A DNA stretch of 64,000 nucleotides from Sipunculus nudus. Taxonomy: Eukaryota; Annelida; Sipuncula; Golfingiida; Sipunculidae. Position 1 is the first letter of the stretch. Each line of letters opens with the position of its first letter. Of this stretch, positions 33,921-48,139 are shown one piece after another. Under the pieces are notes generated by a model. It was not told where the DNA came from. It was given only the letters and a program-made list of their open reading frames with translations, and did no database searches. The DNA is taken from positions 79,167,056 through 79,231,055 of the forward strand of contig CM049310.1 in NCBI GenBank assembly GCA_026874595.1, read 5' to 3'. The position numbers and the translations under genes are program-made.

Positions 33921-36900
33921 ATTTCCACTGCAGTCAACAGTGTGTGCAAATAACGCCAGATGGCGGCACTATGTGCAAGTGTGAACAGCTTCCACGCAGG
34001 GGCAAGATCTAATGGAACAAATGATACGTCCCTGCGACTATTCATTCACACGTTTTATTATTTTTTTATGACGGCACACTGTACTGGATATACTTCCTCC
34101 TTTCATTTTAGTCAAGTAATCTAAATGCATAATATTGAACTGGCCCTTGCAGGTACACGTGTCACTGGATAATTAATTTGCATATTCATACACCTTCATC
34201 AATTCTAGAGACATATGCATAACGTAATATCAGTAAGAAAGCACCGGTACAAGTTTATGCTTATATTTACATTGCCGCATCACTGATTTTCAACCGCAAA
34301 ATTGATCCACAGGTTTTGCAGAATATTCTCCGTATAACCACCAAATACTTTATGTTGGTTATATCTGGAATGGATGTTAATTATCGGTACATGCTCCATA
34401 TTTGCTTCATTTACTTAATTATTTTATTTACAATTCTCAGGAGAAATAGCTCGATTACGGCGTAAAAGGGTGCTGTGTGCATGAGTGTAGACAAGAGATC
34501 TACCCTTGACATTCATAGATAGATTTTCTGTTTGGAGAATGAAGTGTGAACTTGGTTTGACGATGTAATGAGTTCCATGAGCCTATGACCTTTGATCTCC
34601 AGTCACGCGTGATTGAACATCATTAGGCGGGTCCTTCTTAGACAGACGGAACTCATGCCGTTCACTGTAGGGAGCTATAATTTCTACCTTGATATCGATA
34701 GTTGCGCCGTCACTCTAGTGATGACACCGTTTGGGTTTTTTTTTCACAAAACTCTACGCAGGGTCAGGGTCCACTGGGGAAAATGATAGGCCCCTGCTGG
34801 TATTCATGCACTCGTTCTGCACAGAACACTCTATCATGTATAACCGTTTAGTAAGGTTGCGAACAAACAAACCATATAACCACGATGGAAACATAAAACT
34901 AAAATATAAAAAAAATACCAAAAACATTAAAAACTGAATATTAAAGGCCAGTCTTGAAGGCCATTTTAGAGTGAAAATAGTGAAAATATATTTAAATCTG
35001 AAAGGAAGTATAAAAAAGTCTTCCCTGAAGAAACGTGTGAAACTTAAAAAAAGATGCAAAGGGTTAACTCTGATTATCTTGTGAAAAGTATTAACGGTGT
35101 TAGCTTTATGCCGAATAATATCGTGGTGGGGGCGCGCTCTTTAGCCGGGTTCACGTTCTACCTGTATACACGGATTAGTGTGTGCACCTATATGCACAGT
35201 CAATGTCGAATATACGAATAAATTTATGGGATTCAGTTTTACTATTTTCCAGTTTCACATGTTTTTCACATATCACCCCATGTTATTTTCGTTTTAACCT
35301 GCATTAGTTAAACCACGCCGAAAGGTTATTTTATTCGGATATTCGCGCTCTCGCTGTCAGAACACGTTAAAAACGGCTTCATGGGTAATGTTTGTTAAAA
35401 ACCCTTTCTTCAATACATTTACTGGAGGAAGAATAGTTGCGCATGCTCTGTAGCTGCAATCTGAAAAAGTATCAACACCGAACCATATTAGGTGTGTACA
35501 CCAGAATGTGGATTTTTATTTATTAAATAAATGCTACATGCCGAATGCACAGGTGTAGGGGCACCTTAAAATATGTCTTCATTATTAACTGCGGAATAAA
35601 CGCTATTGCATCTCCCTAAAATCCTCTGTTAATTTAGAAAAAACATATAGATTTGAGAAAGGCATTAAAACTGCATGATTACTTTGTATATTCTTAGGCA
35701 TAACGTTTCAATGCGCAGAGCTAAAATATATTTAAAACTAACGTTTACTTGAAAAGATAGATATTTTTAACTTCTTAATCGTTCAACGTTTGAATACTAT
35801 AGATGGCACAGAGAACCAACATCGATAGTTACTGTAAATAATAATAACCTTGTTCAAAGGTACCCCATTACTCCATTAGAGTTCTGACACGAGACACGAG
35901 TTTTGATACGTCACCTATTGCCCCCGTAAAATCTAATTTATGTGCAACAAAACGTATATAACCCCTCAATGAGGTTATATATTTGATCTGATATTCTGAC
36001 AGATAGGCACAATTAATTAATATATGGGGTGGTCTTGTTTAAACATTTTGATACCAAACATTTATTAAAGGGGGAAAAATTGAAGCGTGTAATTCAAAGT
36101 GACGTCATTATACGTTTACTGCCAGCATTATATCTACCATCGGCACGATCGAAAAAAAAAAAAAACGCTTGATGTAATCAAACAGTTGATTAAAATATGA
36201 ACGAGCGGTTTTTTATTTCTTGAAGGACGAGAGGCCAATGAAGGGCCAACCGTATTCTACCGGTCTTCCGTGACAGGAAATTCCATGTGGTCCGCTGCTA
36301 ATTCGCGTCCAAACACAGGACATCGTTTTATAACAGAACTGCTGATCGAAAATTTCTCAACTTAAACATTTCTTTTTCTTCAATTAATCTTTACTGGAAT
36401 TATTTTCTTACAATAATTGTCATAGCCTTTACGTTTCCCTAATTTAACATTTTAATATGACACATTAAAACGGCTAAAAACCACTGATGTGTTGTTCGTT
36501 ATATAATTAGTTGGCTCAGATGGACGGAAGTGGCAGGTAAAAATAAATCATTTGTTTGCTTTTTGGTTAATATTTTCTACCTTTTCCTAACATTATCACA
36601 CTCATTTGCTCCTTGCCTCCAGAATATTTTCTACGGCAAAATCAACATTTCCCTGGAGATCATTATCCCTCATTTGCAGTCAATAATTTGCTTCAGTACA
36701 TAATCCCTCACCAAATTATGTCATCTTGCGCGGTGCTTCACTGCAGCGGCTATAATTCCTTATGGCAGGCATTGAACAAGATAAATAGTTTTTTTTCCTC
36801 AAAGGCTTGTCCCCAGCAGCCAGATCATATGCTCTCAACAAAGACCCCGTCTTTTTACGCATGTGGTGTACGCAAGTGTGTTATCTGACACCAGTTTAGC

Positions 36901-37020
36901 TAGGAGCAATAAGTATATAATTATGTCAACCTCTAGTGCACACACTACCACACGCGCTCGCACAAACACATTGCTTTCTCTCGCCCTCTCATAATTTTCA
37001 TGTGTGTGGAACGTAATCAC
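33921..37020. other. Intergenic, no gene seen
   Basis: Two related short segments (about 33990-34080 and 34745-34830) share CTACGCAGGG-CA and AAATGATA-G-CCCTGC with CATTCA-CGTT, so they are diverged copies of one repeat. Open frames of up to 101 aa (34754-35059 minus) look like chance. Confidence 0.4.
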
Positions 37021-37406
37021 GTGGTTGCCTTTTGTTCGCGACCGTTTTTAATTCACGATATTTTCCAAAAGGTAATTATCGAGTAAATAAAACCTTCCAT
37101 CGTGGAAGGCAAAGTTGAAAAATGATAGGTTGACATTATGAATGAAAATCAAAGATTGATATTTTAAATGATATCAGATCTTCCCAATTGTCTGCCAAAC
37201 AATATATTTTGTTAATAAGAATAGGTGCCTATTATATTTGGTTTACGCAATAGACCTGATAGTATAAAGACATAACAGTAATATTACATGTGTTGTGTAC
37301 AGGTCTTTTGTGTTGTTAGATCGCGAAAATGGAACCATCGCGATACACACTGAAAAGGTGAAAATCGCGAAATCTTAACCCCCCGAATATAAAGCCAACC
37401 ACAGTA
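37020..37406. mobile_element. MITE-like repeat, family C (copy 2, short)
   Basis: Left GGTTGCCTTTTGTTCGCGAC, then AAATAAAACCTTCC and AATCAAAGATTG; right end AATATAAAGCCAACCACAGT followed by TA. Same block order as 63340-63871, with an internal deletion. Confidence 0.6.
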
Positions 37407-37409
37407 TAT

Positions 37410-38215
37410 ATGGAACTAAAATACAATACTACAGAGGTCTAAAATCAGAAAGTTTGATTGCTGATGACCATAAAGCAAATATAATAAACAGATTACCAAT
37501 AAGGAATAGGATGCTATGACTCAACTGGTCACAATTCCGATAGATATTTATGTTTTAAACATATTATGTTATTATTTTGTTATTATATTAACGATATTAT
37601 GTTAATAATCGGTTTGGGTTATCTGCGGTTCTAGGACAAATACGTCTGCCCTAAGGCCATTATAAAGGGTCATAATATTTTTTAATGACGACCACCAATG
37701 TGTCATCAACCATATTTACTTTTACGATTAAGGAAACTAAATTTCCAAAAGCATACACGACCCAGCTACTTGATAGATCGAGGATAGTGTGGCCTTCTGT
37801 TATTTCGGCGCGTTTGACCTCGGTGAAGTCTAGCGGACCGATACCGACGTGCCGGGCAGATTTAACTCGTGTTCACCGGGCCCTAAAACACACTACGCAC
37901 TGCAATGGCTGCATCTGGCTATGTCATCAGCTGGTAATAGCTTTACATAACTCACAAGGACTGAGGTGTTGTAGTCATGTGTGAGCCAAAGAGCACTGGA
38001 TAGTTAAGGGGCCTGCATTGGCAAAGCATAATGAGATAACGAGCATGGCGCTCAATTGTGTCTCAGAGACCAGACCATTACATAGAGCTGACTCCCTATG
38101 TGGTTTCATAGCCTTCCCCTTTCAGTTAATTAGTTGATTATCACTGAACAGGATTAACCTCTTTGTCAAATTTGTGTGAACTGTTGAGCAAAAACTGTCC
38201 TCCAGCTAGTGACGA
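37410..38215. other. Intergenic, no gene seen
   Basis: A 99-aa open frame (37685-37984 plus) shows no recognisable motifs. No repeats identified. Confidence 0.35.
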
Positions 38216-38700
38216 GTAGTGTAACTCTAGTCCGTTAACCAGGCACAAATTGTGACCACTGGACCTAGATTATTCCTCCAGGGAGGTAAATGAAAAATCT
38301 CCTTGGAAATCTGAAATAAGGTCTCTGTAACCCATATTCTCCGAGCTATAGGGTTCAGAAGTAAGCCCAGGATAATTTAAAATTGGATACAAAAGTTCCA
38401 GTATCTGAATAACTAATGCATAGATCACTATAAATTTTTGCATGAATAATAATCATGGAGTGTTTTATTATTTTCTGCAGACTGCTGGCGCCTCCTGTTT
38501 TTTTCTAATGTTTACGATTTTTTTTAAATTTAGTTTTGGAGAAGTCCAATGCAGCAGTTGTCCATTAAACAGACACAAATTGTAACCACTGGACCTGGAA
38601 TCTTCCTACTTCACATCCAGCGATGTCCCTGAAAAATATCAATTGGAACTTGAACTTAGGTTTGTGTTACCTAGAGTCACTTAATTTATGTGCTTTATGC
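38216..38700 (-). repeat. Reverse-oriented fragment of the 340-bp satellite
   Basis: Read on the minus strand, this carries the satellite landmarks: AGGTCCAGTGGT, CCCTGTT-like, ATATGGGTTACAGAGACC, GCGCCA-CAGTCTGCAG. Neither characteristic element end is present, so it is a relic. It is the only copy in the window in this orientation. Confidence 0.7.
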
Positions 38701-38704
38701 TTGA

Positions 38705-40780
38705 GTTTTATTATATATTTCAGTATTGCTACATATACATGGAAAATATGTTTAAACTTTAATTATGAAAATTATGTTAGCTAAATATCCGAATATATTG
38801 AATCTGTAATTACTTTCAATATTTATAGGAGACACAAGGGCAATATTTGATTAATGTTTGTTTGTGTTTTTTTTTGCGGGGCGGGCTCAAACTGTGGTCC
38901 CGCACAGAGCTCTAAAGGTAGCAACCACAGGTTGGAGCTTTTATGTCGTAGTAAAGCCGACAAAGAGCGACTCGTTCGATTTAATTCCACTTGATCACAT
39001 GATCTCATCGTGGGATTGGTCTTTCAGCCTAATACAAACAAGTATTGCTGATATAATGCGCTTGTTTTTAAACCTAATACAAGACAACTTGACACGGGGG
39101 GAAACAATATTCATTCGACCTGCAGTACCATGCGCTGCAATAGAACAAATGTACTATCAATAATGTCCCCCACATCCCATTTTGCTTCAGATTGTATGAG
39201 TTTATTTGACGTAATAACTGCACTTACATTTATAGAGACCAGTCAATACGACCCAGAAAACGTGACAGAGAAGTCCAATGTAATACAAAATAACCTACTT
39301 TTATTGATACGATACCTGAACGGGACACACGCACTAATGGTTTGGATCACAAAGAAGAACGGTGCACTGAATACACTGCTGTAGTAACAGAGTGATTAAA
39401 CCTGATTTAATGACGAAGCTTCCAACGTCATGGCAACCAGTGATTAATAATGCATATATGTATGCGAGCAGGGCTTTACAAGACAACCCTAAACATATCT
39501 CCGCCAATGACAGAAATTTTTACCCAGCTAGGTCACCAAAAAAGCATGTTCAACCATATTTACCCCTCATATTACAAACTTAATTCCACCAGCTCGTGTC
39601 CAAATCAGTTGCAGTTTTTTTTTCTAGTTTCCTTTCTAGGAAACAGATTTACGTAAAAATTCCAGAGATCTGCATCAAGGTCCCGAACAACATAAACTTT
39701 AATCGGCTGTTCCGTCCACGAAGTGTTCCTCTCTTCGAAAACACAAATAAACAGACATGAAAACCAACATAATGACATGGATGAAAGGACAGAGAACGGA
39801 GGGGTTGACAACGTGTGCGGATGATGCCACATTATATTGTTATTTGTAAACAAAGGTGAAAGCAGGTTTTAAAATATCGAGCTGCCATTTAAAGCAGACC
39901 AACAAAAAAAATGAAAATGTAACTTATAATAGGTCTCAGTGTGCGTTTCCAATGGTTTGCCCGGCGCCTTTGAATTCTGGACATGTTCAGCAACTTCTAG
40001 ATTCCGAATCCACACCCTTACATATGTGATCTTTATTTTCACTGTACACGATGACGTCGCAAAAAGGCGCAGGGTATTCTCTGTGTTAAAGATCTGTTCA
40101 CAGTGTCATGGAGCTTCGCCGTTTACAGGTGCCCTATGTTTAAACGTCATCCGATCTGTCGACCGACAACAAATATCATATCAATAAAACACGGGAAACC
40201 CTTGCAAATCTTTTTATCACTCTTTTGCTCTAGTTCGAGGACAGAAAAAACTGTACCATACTCCTCACATTCCACTTGATAAGACCCTCTACCCCGGGCA
40301 AACATTCAGTGAAACTGTTAAAAAAACTATTTTTATCTATTGACAATTTAAAACTTTGTATACGTTCCTAAGGAAATACCGTCACAAAATTGCCTCCGGT
40401 AATATTTAACAATTTGTTCCTTTCTCTTGATTATTTGGTTTTATGATACATGACCCATAAATGTATTTTAGAAAGTTTCTGTGCGTTTGTGTTTGTTTTT
40501 GCATGAGGTGATCAAACTTTAAATTTTTATACAAGTACAGTTGAACGGAGGAGTAAATCGCTATAACCAGTACATTCATCTATTGCAGTCTTTTTCCCAA
40601 CAATGCTAAAGAAAAGATCAAGGAAGTAACTACAACATTTAAATTACTTTAAAGGTCCTTATCATCTATAAAACATGTTGAATAAAAAAAAATAGGGTCT
40701 TCTGTTTGAAACAAATTGGTACCTGCCAAAAGAGACGGTGTGCTAGGATGGTTTTAACTAGAAACTTCTGTATGATGCTA
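38705..40780. other. Intergenic with a cluster of short ORFs
   Basis: Plus-strand frames at 38858-39163 (101 aa), 39130-39384 (84 aa), 39392-39583 and 39939-40187 follow closely in different frames. I recognise no domain. They could be a decayed coding relic, or chance in a somewhat less AT-rich stretch. Confidence 0.3.
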
Positions 40781-41543
40781 TTGTGGAAAAACAATGTTAA
40801 AGAATAGGCATACTATATCTCCTGATTATGTTTCTTTAATATTCTACCACAATCTGTGATAATTTCTGGATAACCATTCAATTTCATTTCTTTTTTTTTA
40901 ATATTGTAAACTTGCAATGAAATTGTTCCAGATTTGTTCAATTGAGTTCGTCATTTATGATAATATTCTACGCCAAGCTCTCTACTATGTTGAGCAGTAG
41001 TCAGTTTGAGACTCCCCCCCCCCCCCCCTTTAACATTGTGGAAAGACAATGTTAAAGAATAGGCATACTATATCTCCTGATTATGTTTCTTTAATATTCT
41101 ACCACAGTCTGTGATAATTTCTGGATAACCATTCAATTTCTTTTCTTTTATTTTTAATATTGTAAACTTGCAATGAAATTGTTCCAGATTTGTTCAAATG
41201 AGTTCGTCATTTATGATAATATTCTACGCCAAGCTCTCTACTATGTTGAGCATTAGTCAGTTTGAGACTCCCCCCCCCCCCCCCCCTTTTAACATTGTGG
41301 AAAGACAATGTTAAAGAATAGGCATACTATATCTCCTGATTATGTTTCTTTAATATTCTACCACAGTCTGTGATAATTTCTGGATAACCATTCAATTTCT
41401 TTTCTTTTATTTTTAATATTGTAAACTTGCAATGAAATTGTTCCAGATTTGTTCAAATGAGTTCATCATTTATGATAATATTCTACGCCAAGCTCTCTAC
41501 TATGTTGAGCATTAGTCAGTTTGAGACTCCCCCCCCCCCCCCA
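40781..41543. repeat. Three tandem ~257-bp units with poly-C junctions
   Basis: Units start at TTGTGGAAA (40781, 41036, 41295) and each ends in GAGACTCC followed by 14-18 C. Units 2 and 3 share variants (CACAGTCTGTG, TTCAAATGAG) that differ from unit 1 (CACAATCTGTG, TTCAATTGAG), so the last duplication made units 2 and 3. Non-coding. Confidence 0.9.
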
Positions 41544-42047
41544 CACACACACATTTTTTCAAATGTCTGATCCGCCCTGTTGAAAATACAGACAACATTA
41601 GCTTACACAGTTCATGAGCGAATACAGGATCTTTAAAAAAAAAAAAAGGGGGGGGGGGGGGGGGGGGCTAACAGGCTTTACACCCATGGACTCGGCCGGG
41701 AGCGATTTCGATTTGGTACATAACACTCGCAAGGAATAGTAAATTGAAGAAAACGGTACGAGATACAAATGCAGGCGCTTCTTTTCTGTTTAAACCGTAT
41801 TTCATTCTATTAGTCCAATGTTTTACCCCACTCTTAATCTACATTTGCACTAAAATGAATATCTATTGCTTGTAGACATTCTATCGTCTTTTTTTGTAAC
41901 TCAAAGAACTAATATACAAGCAAGATGTTTCAGCCCTTCGTTTTCTTACATCAATTTACTCTTGTTATTGCTGCTGTGTAGAATTAATAAACTGAATAGC
42001 TCTGCTATGCGGCATAATTCTATCGTGAGCAGTGATAAAGTTGATGA
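41544..42047. other. Intergenic, homopolymer-rich
   Basis: Holds an A run then G run near 41637-41667; otherwise featureless. Confidence 0.4.
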
Positions 42048-45000
42048 ACAAGTGACCCATGGGTCATGACGCTCAGCCGACTGACATGTTGACAATATGT
42101 CCTTGCACAGGCAACTAAAGATAATGTAGGTGGCATCATTGTTCATGCATCTTAGCTTAAGTTCATCAAGACCCATAAGCACATCAAATTTGATGAAAAT
42201 CCAACCAGCCTTTCCTGAGGAATCTGGCAATTTGTGTGTATATTGCATTATTTCTGGGGTGCTCAAACAGTGACCGAATTTCAGGTTTCTGGGGAAAACT
42301 TTTGAGGAACTCTGAGGATGTCAAGTAAGAAGTTTCTGGGCCCAATGGTTATGATTTGTGCCCCACTTTGGTATCAAATTTTCAATTATTCTGAGGGATG
42401 TTTATAAGCCCCGTAGCTCAGAAAATATGGGTGATAGAGACCTAATTTCACGTTTCCAAGGAGACTTTTCGTGGACTTTGAAGATTTCAGGTCCAATGGT
42501 TATGATTTGTGCCCTGCTTTGGTATCAAATTTTTGATTAGGCTGGGGGGGGGGGGGGGGGTGTTTATAAGCCCCATAGCTCAGAGGATATGGGTAACAGA
42601 GACCTAATTTCAAGTTTCCTAAAGAAAAAAAATGTGTTAATTTTTTTAAAGTCCAGGTGGCACCACCAGTCTCCATGAACTGAGGAAACACTCCATTATG
42701 CATATGCATGCAAAGAATCATGCCGATCGATGCACTAGTTGTTTAGATACTAGAGCTGTTGTAACAAATTTGAGTAATTCTGGGTGGTACTTCTGAGCCC
42801 CATAGCTAGGGCAATATGGAGATCTAATTTCAGGTTTCCATGGAGATATTTTATGGAACTTCTGGGAAGTCAAGAAAGAAGATTCCAGGTCAAATGGTTA
42901 TGATTTGACCCCTGTTAACAGACAACCACATCTTTGAAGGTCTCAAAAATAAAGATAAAATGCGTAAAAATTCGAAAAATTCCAGATGGCGCCACCAGTC
43001 TACAGTAACTGAGGAAACACTCCATGGTGCATATGCATGCAAAGAATCATGCCAATCAATGCATTAGTTGTTCAGATACTTTAGCTTTTGTATCAAATTT
43101 TTCTTTATTCTGGGGGGGGGGGGGGGGTATTCAGAGATCCATAGCTTGAAGAATATGTGAAACAGAGGCCTAATTCCAAGCGTCCAAGGAGACTTTTCAT
43201 GGACCTCTCTGGATATAAAGTTAGAAGATTACAGGTCCAGCGGTTACGATTTGTGCCCTGTTATCAGATGACCGCATCTTCAAAGGTCTCAAAAATAGAG
43301 AAAAACAAGGGACCCATGGGTCACTTTGCTCAGCTGAAGTTGACGTTGATGGTAAATATCTGAAGAATTACAAATGGAGATAAAGTCTTAGAGGAAAAGG
43401 TAATATAGGCCATGGCTGGTTGACATGATTAGTTTGTATTGATGAGTAAGAAATTGTTGCAAAAAATTTGTGACCGAACAATGCATTTCCTAATGTTAAT
43501 ATTGAAGCATGTGAGCGATTTGTTACTATAAGATGTATATTATTACCATGTTCATTGGTAGGCGTTTTGATAAATTTTTGACAGTTTTTTTATAATATAT
43601 ATTATTAGATATATGCATTTTTTATTTATAAAATGTATACAGTGGAAATATAACTGATGTCCCCAGTCCACAGATGCAAGGACTTGGTGGTGCTGGTGTG
43701 TGTGTGTGTGTGTGTGGGGGGGGGGGGGTTATGGGATAAAAGTTTTACATCTGCTATATTACACAACTGAATATATAAGCAGCTTTCAAATTTCAGACTT
43801 TAATAGCTTAAATTCATACACATAGAGCAAATGAACGTTATTTCAACAGTGCTACTAGGAAAAAAATTCTTAATTAATATATATTAAATGATAACGGAAA
43901 GATGATGGGCAGACAGAACTGATCACTTTATGTTCCATTCTGTTGAAGATAAGAATATGTTTCAATCAGATCTTAATTTTTTTCTTATCCATTTATTTTT
44001 TAAATTAAATAATTTTTACACATTTGCAATAAAAACTAATGTCCGAGTGCACAGGTGCAAAGGAATCAATGGAAGGGTGGGGGGGGGGGGATGGTGGGAT
44101 TTTAACAACACTTCTGCAAACAAAGCCTGATCTCCAATTCTGCTGAGGCAGGAAAATAATGAACAAATGTTTGTATTAGATCCTCATTTTATTATCACAT
44201 CATTTTTTTAATTTTAAGTTTATTTTTCTATACATTTCAAATATAACATATATATCTGAATATAAAAGTTGATTCATAAATTGCATCATCATAAATCTCA
44301 ATCAGATAACACGACATCATGCATACAAATGTATATTTATTTTTTTACACAAAAATATATATCTTTTAAAATTGCAAAACAATAAATATCTATAAATAAT
44401 ACTTAACCCAGATTTCCTCAGTTTTAAATTGTGCCTTTATTTATACATAAATTGCTTCATATTTTATAAATTCATGCACAGTGATGAGTTTAATTATATT
44501 TTGATTGGTTAAAATCATTTTAAAGAAAATTGATTTCTTTAAAAATGCTGCATTAACACAACATTGGCATCTTCTAGATTACTCCTTGTATTACTATTCA
44601 AGGAAATTTTGTATATTGGCGTGGAAACAGCATTATAATTAAGGAAATACAGTGCAAACAATCACAATTACTGCATAACACGCAGGGTTGGCAAGGGGTG
44701 GGGGGTGGGGGGGGGGGGATCCGAGACTGTACACCTGTCATAGCAGGGGATCTCCCCTGTGACTGTAACAAATTAAGAACCCCCTTGCATAGCTGACTTC
44801 CGGTGACAAGGAGTGAGAAGCCTGCATCTGAACAAAGGAGGTGACTACAATATTGCCTCAAGAAAAAAATTCAATAACGAGCCTAATATTCAAGCTTTTA
44901 CTTTCAAATTTAAGATTAAAACAAATTTAATATGTATGTTTACAGACTGCGAAAATTAAATCAACAGTACCCACGGGAAAAACACGTGCCATGTTCAAAG

Positions 45001-45790
45001 TTGTGCAAAATTGAAGGTACTGATTTTATTTTTATGTTAATAACTTAAAAAAATTACAAAATTCAGATCAACTGAATCTTATTTAAACAAAGTTATATAC
45101 TTGGAAATAAGTCTTTAGCTTCAAAAATTTTAATGTTAATTGAGCAAATATTTTTCCTGATTTTTTACAAAGTCAAATATGTTCTAGCCCATAACTTATA
45201 GAAATTACTCTTTACAGTCTTAATTTCTGGCATGAATATAGTAAATAGAAAGGAGAATACTCCTGGTAAATAGTAAAAAAAAAAAAAAAAAAAAAAAAAC
45301 AGATAAGTGGTTTTGATGTTAGGCAGTCCTGAAGTGTGATAATAGGTTTTTAATGGAAATTTGAGGTTTATCCTTAATTTCTTGAAGGAACGAAGTCGCA
45401 GTGACCCAGCTTTTGGTTTGGGGGGGGGGGGGGGGAGATCTTGGGGACATCTAACAGTATGCCGAATTTTGGATTCGTAGGTTTTACGGTTTCAAAACGT
45501 GCTAGTATAACGGACGGACAGACGGACAATGGATCACGACTATAGTTCAGATGACTTATACTCATCTGAGCTAAAAATCGAGAAAAGTCGAAAAAATACA
45601 GGTGGCGCCACCAGTCTGCAGAAACTGATGAAACACACCATGATTAACATCCATGCAAAGGATCAAGGTGATCAATGCATTAGTTGTTCAGATACATGAG
45701 CTTTTGTGTCAAATTTTTCATTAATATGGGGGGTACTTCGGAGCCCCATAGCTTAAAGAATATCGGTAACAGAGACCTTATTCCAGTCTT
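42048..45790 (+). mobile_element. CTCAGCTGAGC-family element with satellite core (copy A2), split by a nested element
   Basis: Left end AACAAGTGACCCATGGGTCA and GACGCTCAGCCGACTG. Diverged 340-bp satellite units follow to 43304 and resume at 45575 after the nested copy B2. The array fades at about 45790 without the usual right end, so it is 3'-truncated. A G-tract near 42543-42560 marks one unit. Confidence 0.7.
43305..45574 (+). mobile_element. CTCAGCTGAGC-family element, unique core (copy B2), nested in A2
   Basis: Left ACAAGGGACCCATGGGTCAC, right CTCAGATGACTTATACTCAT with CTGAGCTAA. The core matches 16147-18028 block for block, for example CAAAGCCTGATCTCCAATTC and the minus-strand Pro-rich frame. 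Flanks AAATAGAGAAAA (43293-43304) and AAATCGAGAAAA (45575-45586) suggest a target duplication or pre-existing similarity. Confidence 0.72.
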
Positions 45791-48130
45791 CAAAGGAGTT
45801 TCATAAGAATTGGTTTGAATTGTATTGTTATGGCGTCATGACAGAAATGAGTTTTCGGTAACATCTGTGGATGCCGTGAACAATGCTTATGTTACTGGGG
45901 TGTTGTACTAGGAACATCAATAAAACACGTGCAGGAAATTGTCATATTTTTTTCTTTATCTGCATGATTGACGAAAGGCTTTGTGTTTAATAGCTCTCCG
46001 TCTTGGATAGTAATACCCGTGTGAAGCTTCATAATTTTCGAATTAACCATGTAAATACATCACTTTGAACTTCATGTGGAAAAATTATAACCTTATTGGC
46101 CGTCATTATATTCGCATGGTATTCACGTGTGAACAAATTGTGAATACCTTTGATTATTTGATTAATTATTTGCAGGAATATGTAATTATATGGTTAAATA
46201 ATTAAAAGCCCGATTCAGAATTTAATTTTAAAATGATTTCAAACCACGTCTTGCCAGGCGCATTTTCAGTAGGAGGTGGCAAAGGATCTCTTGTACACTG
46301 GGGACCGAAGAATATAATTTTTTTCCGACCGCGTGTTATTTCCGTCCTCCTAACTATCCCCTCTCTCCTTCATATAAATGTTTCGCTTAATCCAATTCGA
46401 GGATTCTCTGGGATAGTATTAACGTCAATATCTCACGAAGGTTAAACGCCGACTTTTCGAACTAAGAGAAAGCTTTTTATATATTTATGCATAATGGCTA
46501 TCGAACATTTGACATGTGTAAAAGGTACCAGACGCTTTGGATTTTAAAGGGCAACTTTTGGGAACAGTGGGCAATCCTTAGACTTATATTCGTGCAGTTA
46601 CATAGGCATACTGTTGAAGTATAAAGCCAGCGTTTTGAAAACAAACTCCGGAAATTCCTTAATAGGGTTGATGATATTCAACATTTTTTATATTAATATA
46701 ATAAATAACCGGTCACTTTCGGCCAGCACAGCTGTACGAATTTTCTTTCTCATATTCGTAGTTTATACTTAAATAATCTTGGAAGTAAGTACTTTGCCAA
46801 GAGCATGCAGGCACTTTTATGGCTCCTTTTCATGGCTGCATGGTTAAGTAATGCAGTATTTTGATTGTAATTTCAGGTAATTATGATTTATTCATATAAA
46901 TGGATAAGAGACTATATCACTTTAAGTCTGATTTAGTTTGAGGTACATGGAACGAAATCTTAATTTTTAGATTTAAGTATACTAAATGTTAGTTATTCCG
47001 AGAATTAAGTGGAATGGCGTACTTTTATAATATACTATGTTTTATATAATATTGTTTCATGAAATTAGTGTATATATGCATTTCATATTTCAATGTATTG
47101 CTTGTGAATAAAATAAAATAATATATGTTTATGTAAAGTAAAAATTGCCGCGTGAGGTGATTAGATGGTCCATGCACTCGTTTTTTTTGGATAGACCAGC
47201 TTTGTTCTCTCGCAATCGTTTGATTACACGTTACCGACCGTTACTTTCCGACCTTATGTTTTAGACAGCTTTCATTTATAAAACCAGCACAAGGAAATAA
47301 TGAAAATCTTTGAAAGTGGTCTTCGATGATTTAGTCTCAGTTGGTTCCATAAACAATATACCTGTGTTCCTGTGCAACGCTTCAATTGATCCTTGAATGA
47401 TTAAAAATGTAAGTGTACAAAGGGACTACCGGTCTGTTCTAGCTTAAACGTTTCCGAATCCCCAAGAGCAACTAGAAACATTTCTTCTTGTTAGAATTAA
47501 TCAAGCATGAACACAAGGAGGTGGTATTGGTAAAGTAACGACTGGCGGGTAAACAGATTTTACCGATCTAATCGAAAACACCGCCACTTTACCTTATACA
47601 TCAACACTCCGGTTGAAAGGCTCCAGGGTCTCCCCATTTCATGTTACCCCCCGGGTAATTTGAAATCGATTTCAGATTACCCCAGGGGTAGCTTGGACCT
47701 GATTTTCTGATTTCAAGTCAACCCCGCACTGAACATATACCTATTACCCCCCGACTTTGCTAAATGATAAATTTCTTCAATTTTGTCTAATGATATGTTA
47801 AATGAATAAAACACTTTAAAATACAAGATTTAAAAAAATAGATTTAAAGAACAGAACCAGTATATGAAAAAATATTAATTTAATTTTTATGATTGATTAG
47901 ATTCATATTGATTTCTATTCGTCATGAAAGGGCGTGACGCATAACATACCTGTAAGCGTAAGTCTAATTCAACAAAGCTGAATGACTACATTTACTCCGC
48001 CATTAAGAGCGTAGCATAGTGAAGTTTTACTTAACCTTTAATTTAATTGGAATGGCGTAAGTCATACGAAGTTTCAACCTCACTTTAGAAATGCAGAATA
48101 AAGAACCTGCAATAATTATAAAAAAAGGCC
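45791..48130. other. Intergenic, no gene seen
   Basis: AT-rich. A 70-aa frame (46233-46445) has no recognised motif. No repeat boundaries identified. Confidence 0.35.
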
Positions 48131-48139
48131 CGAGATGTA

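Noticed and set aside
38858-39583. Chain of ORFs that might be a small gene
   Set aside because: Different frames, no recognised motif, no clear splice pairs; reported only as an uncertain stretch.
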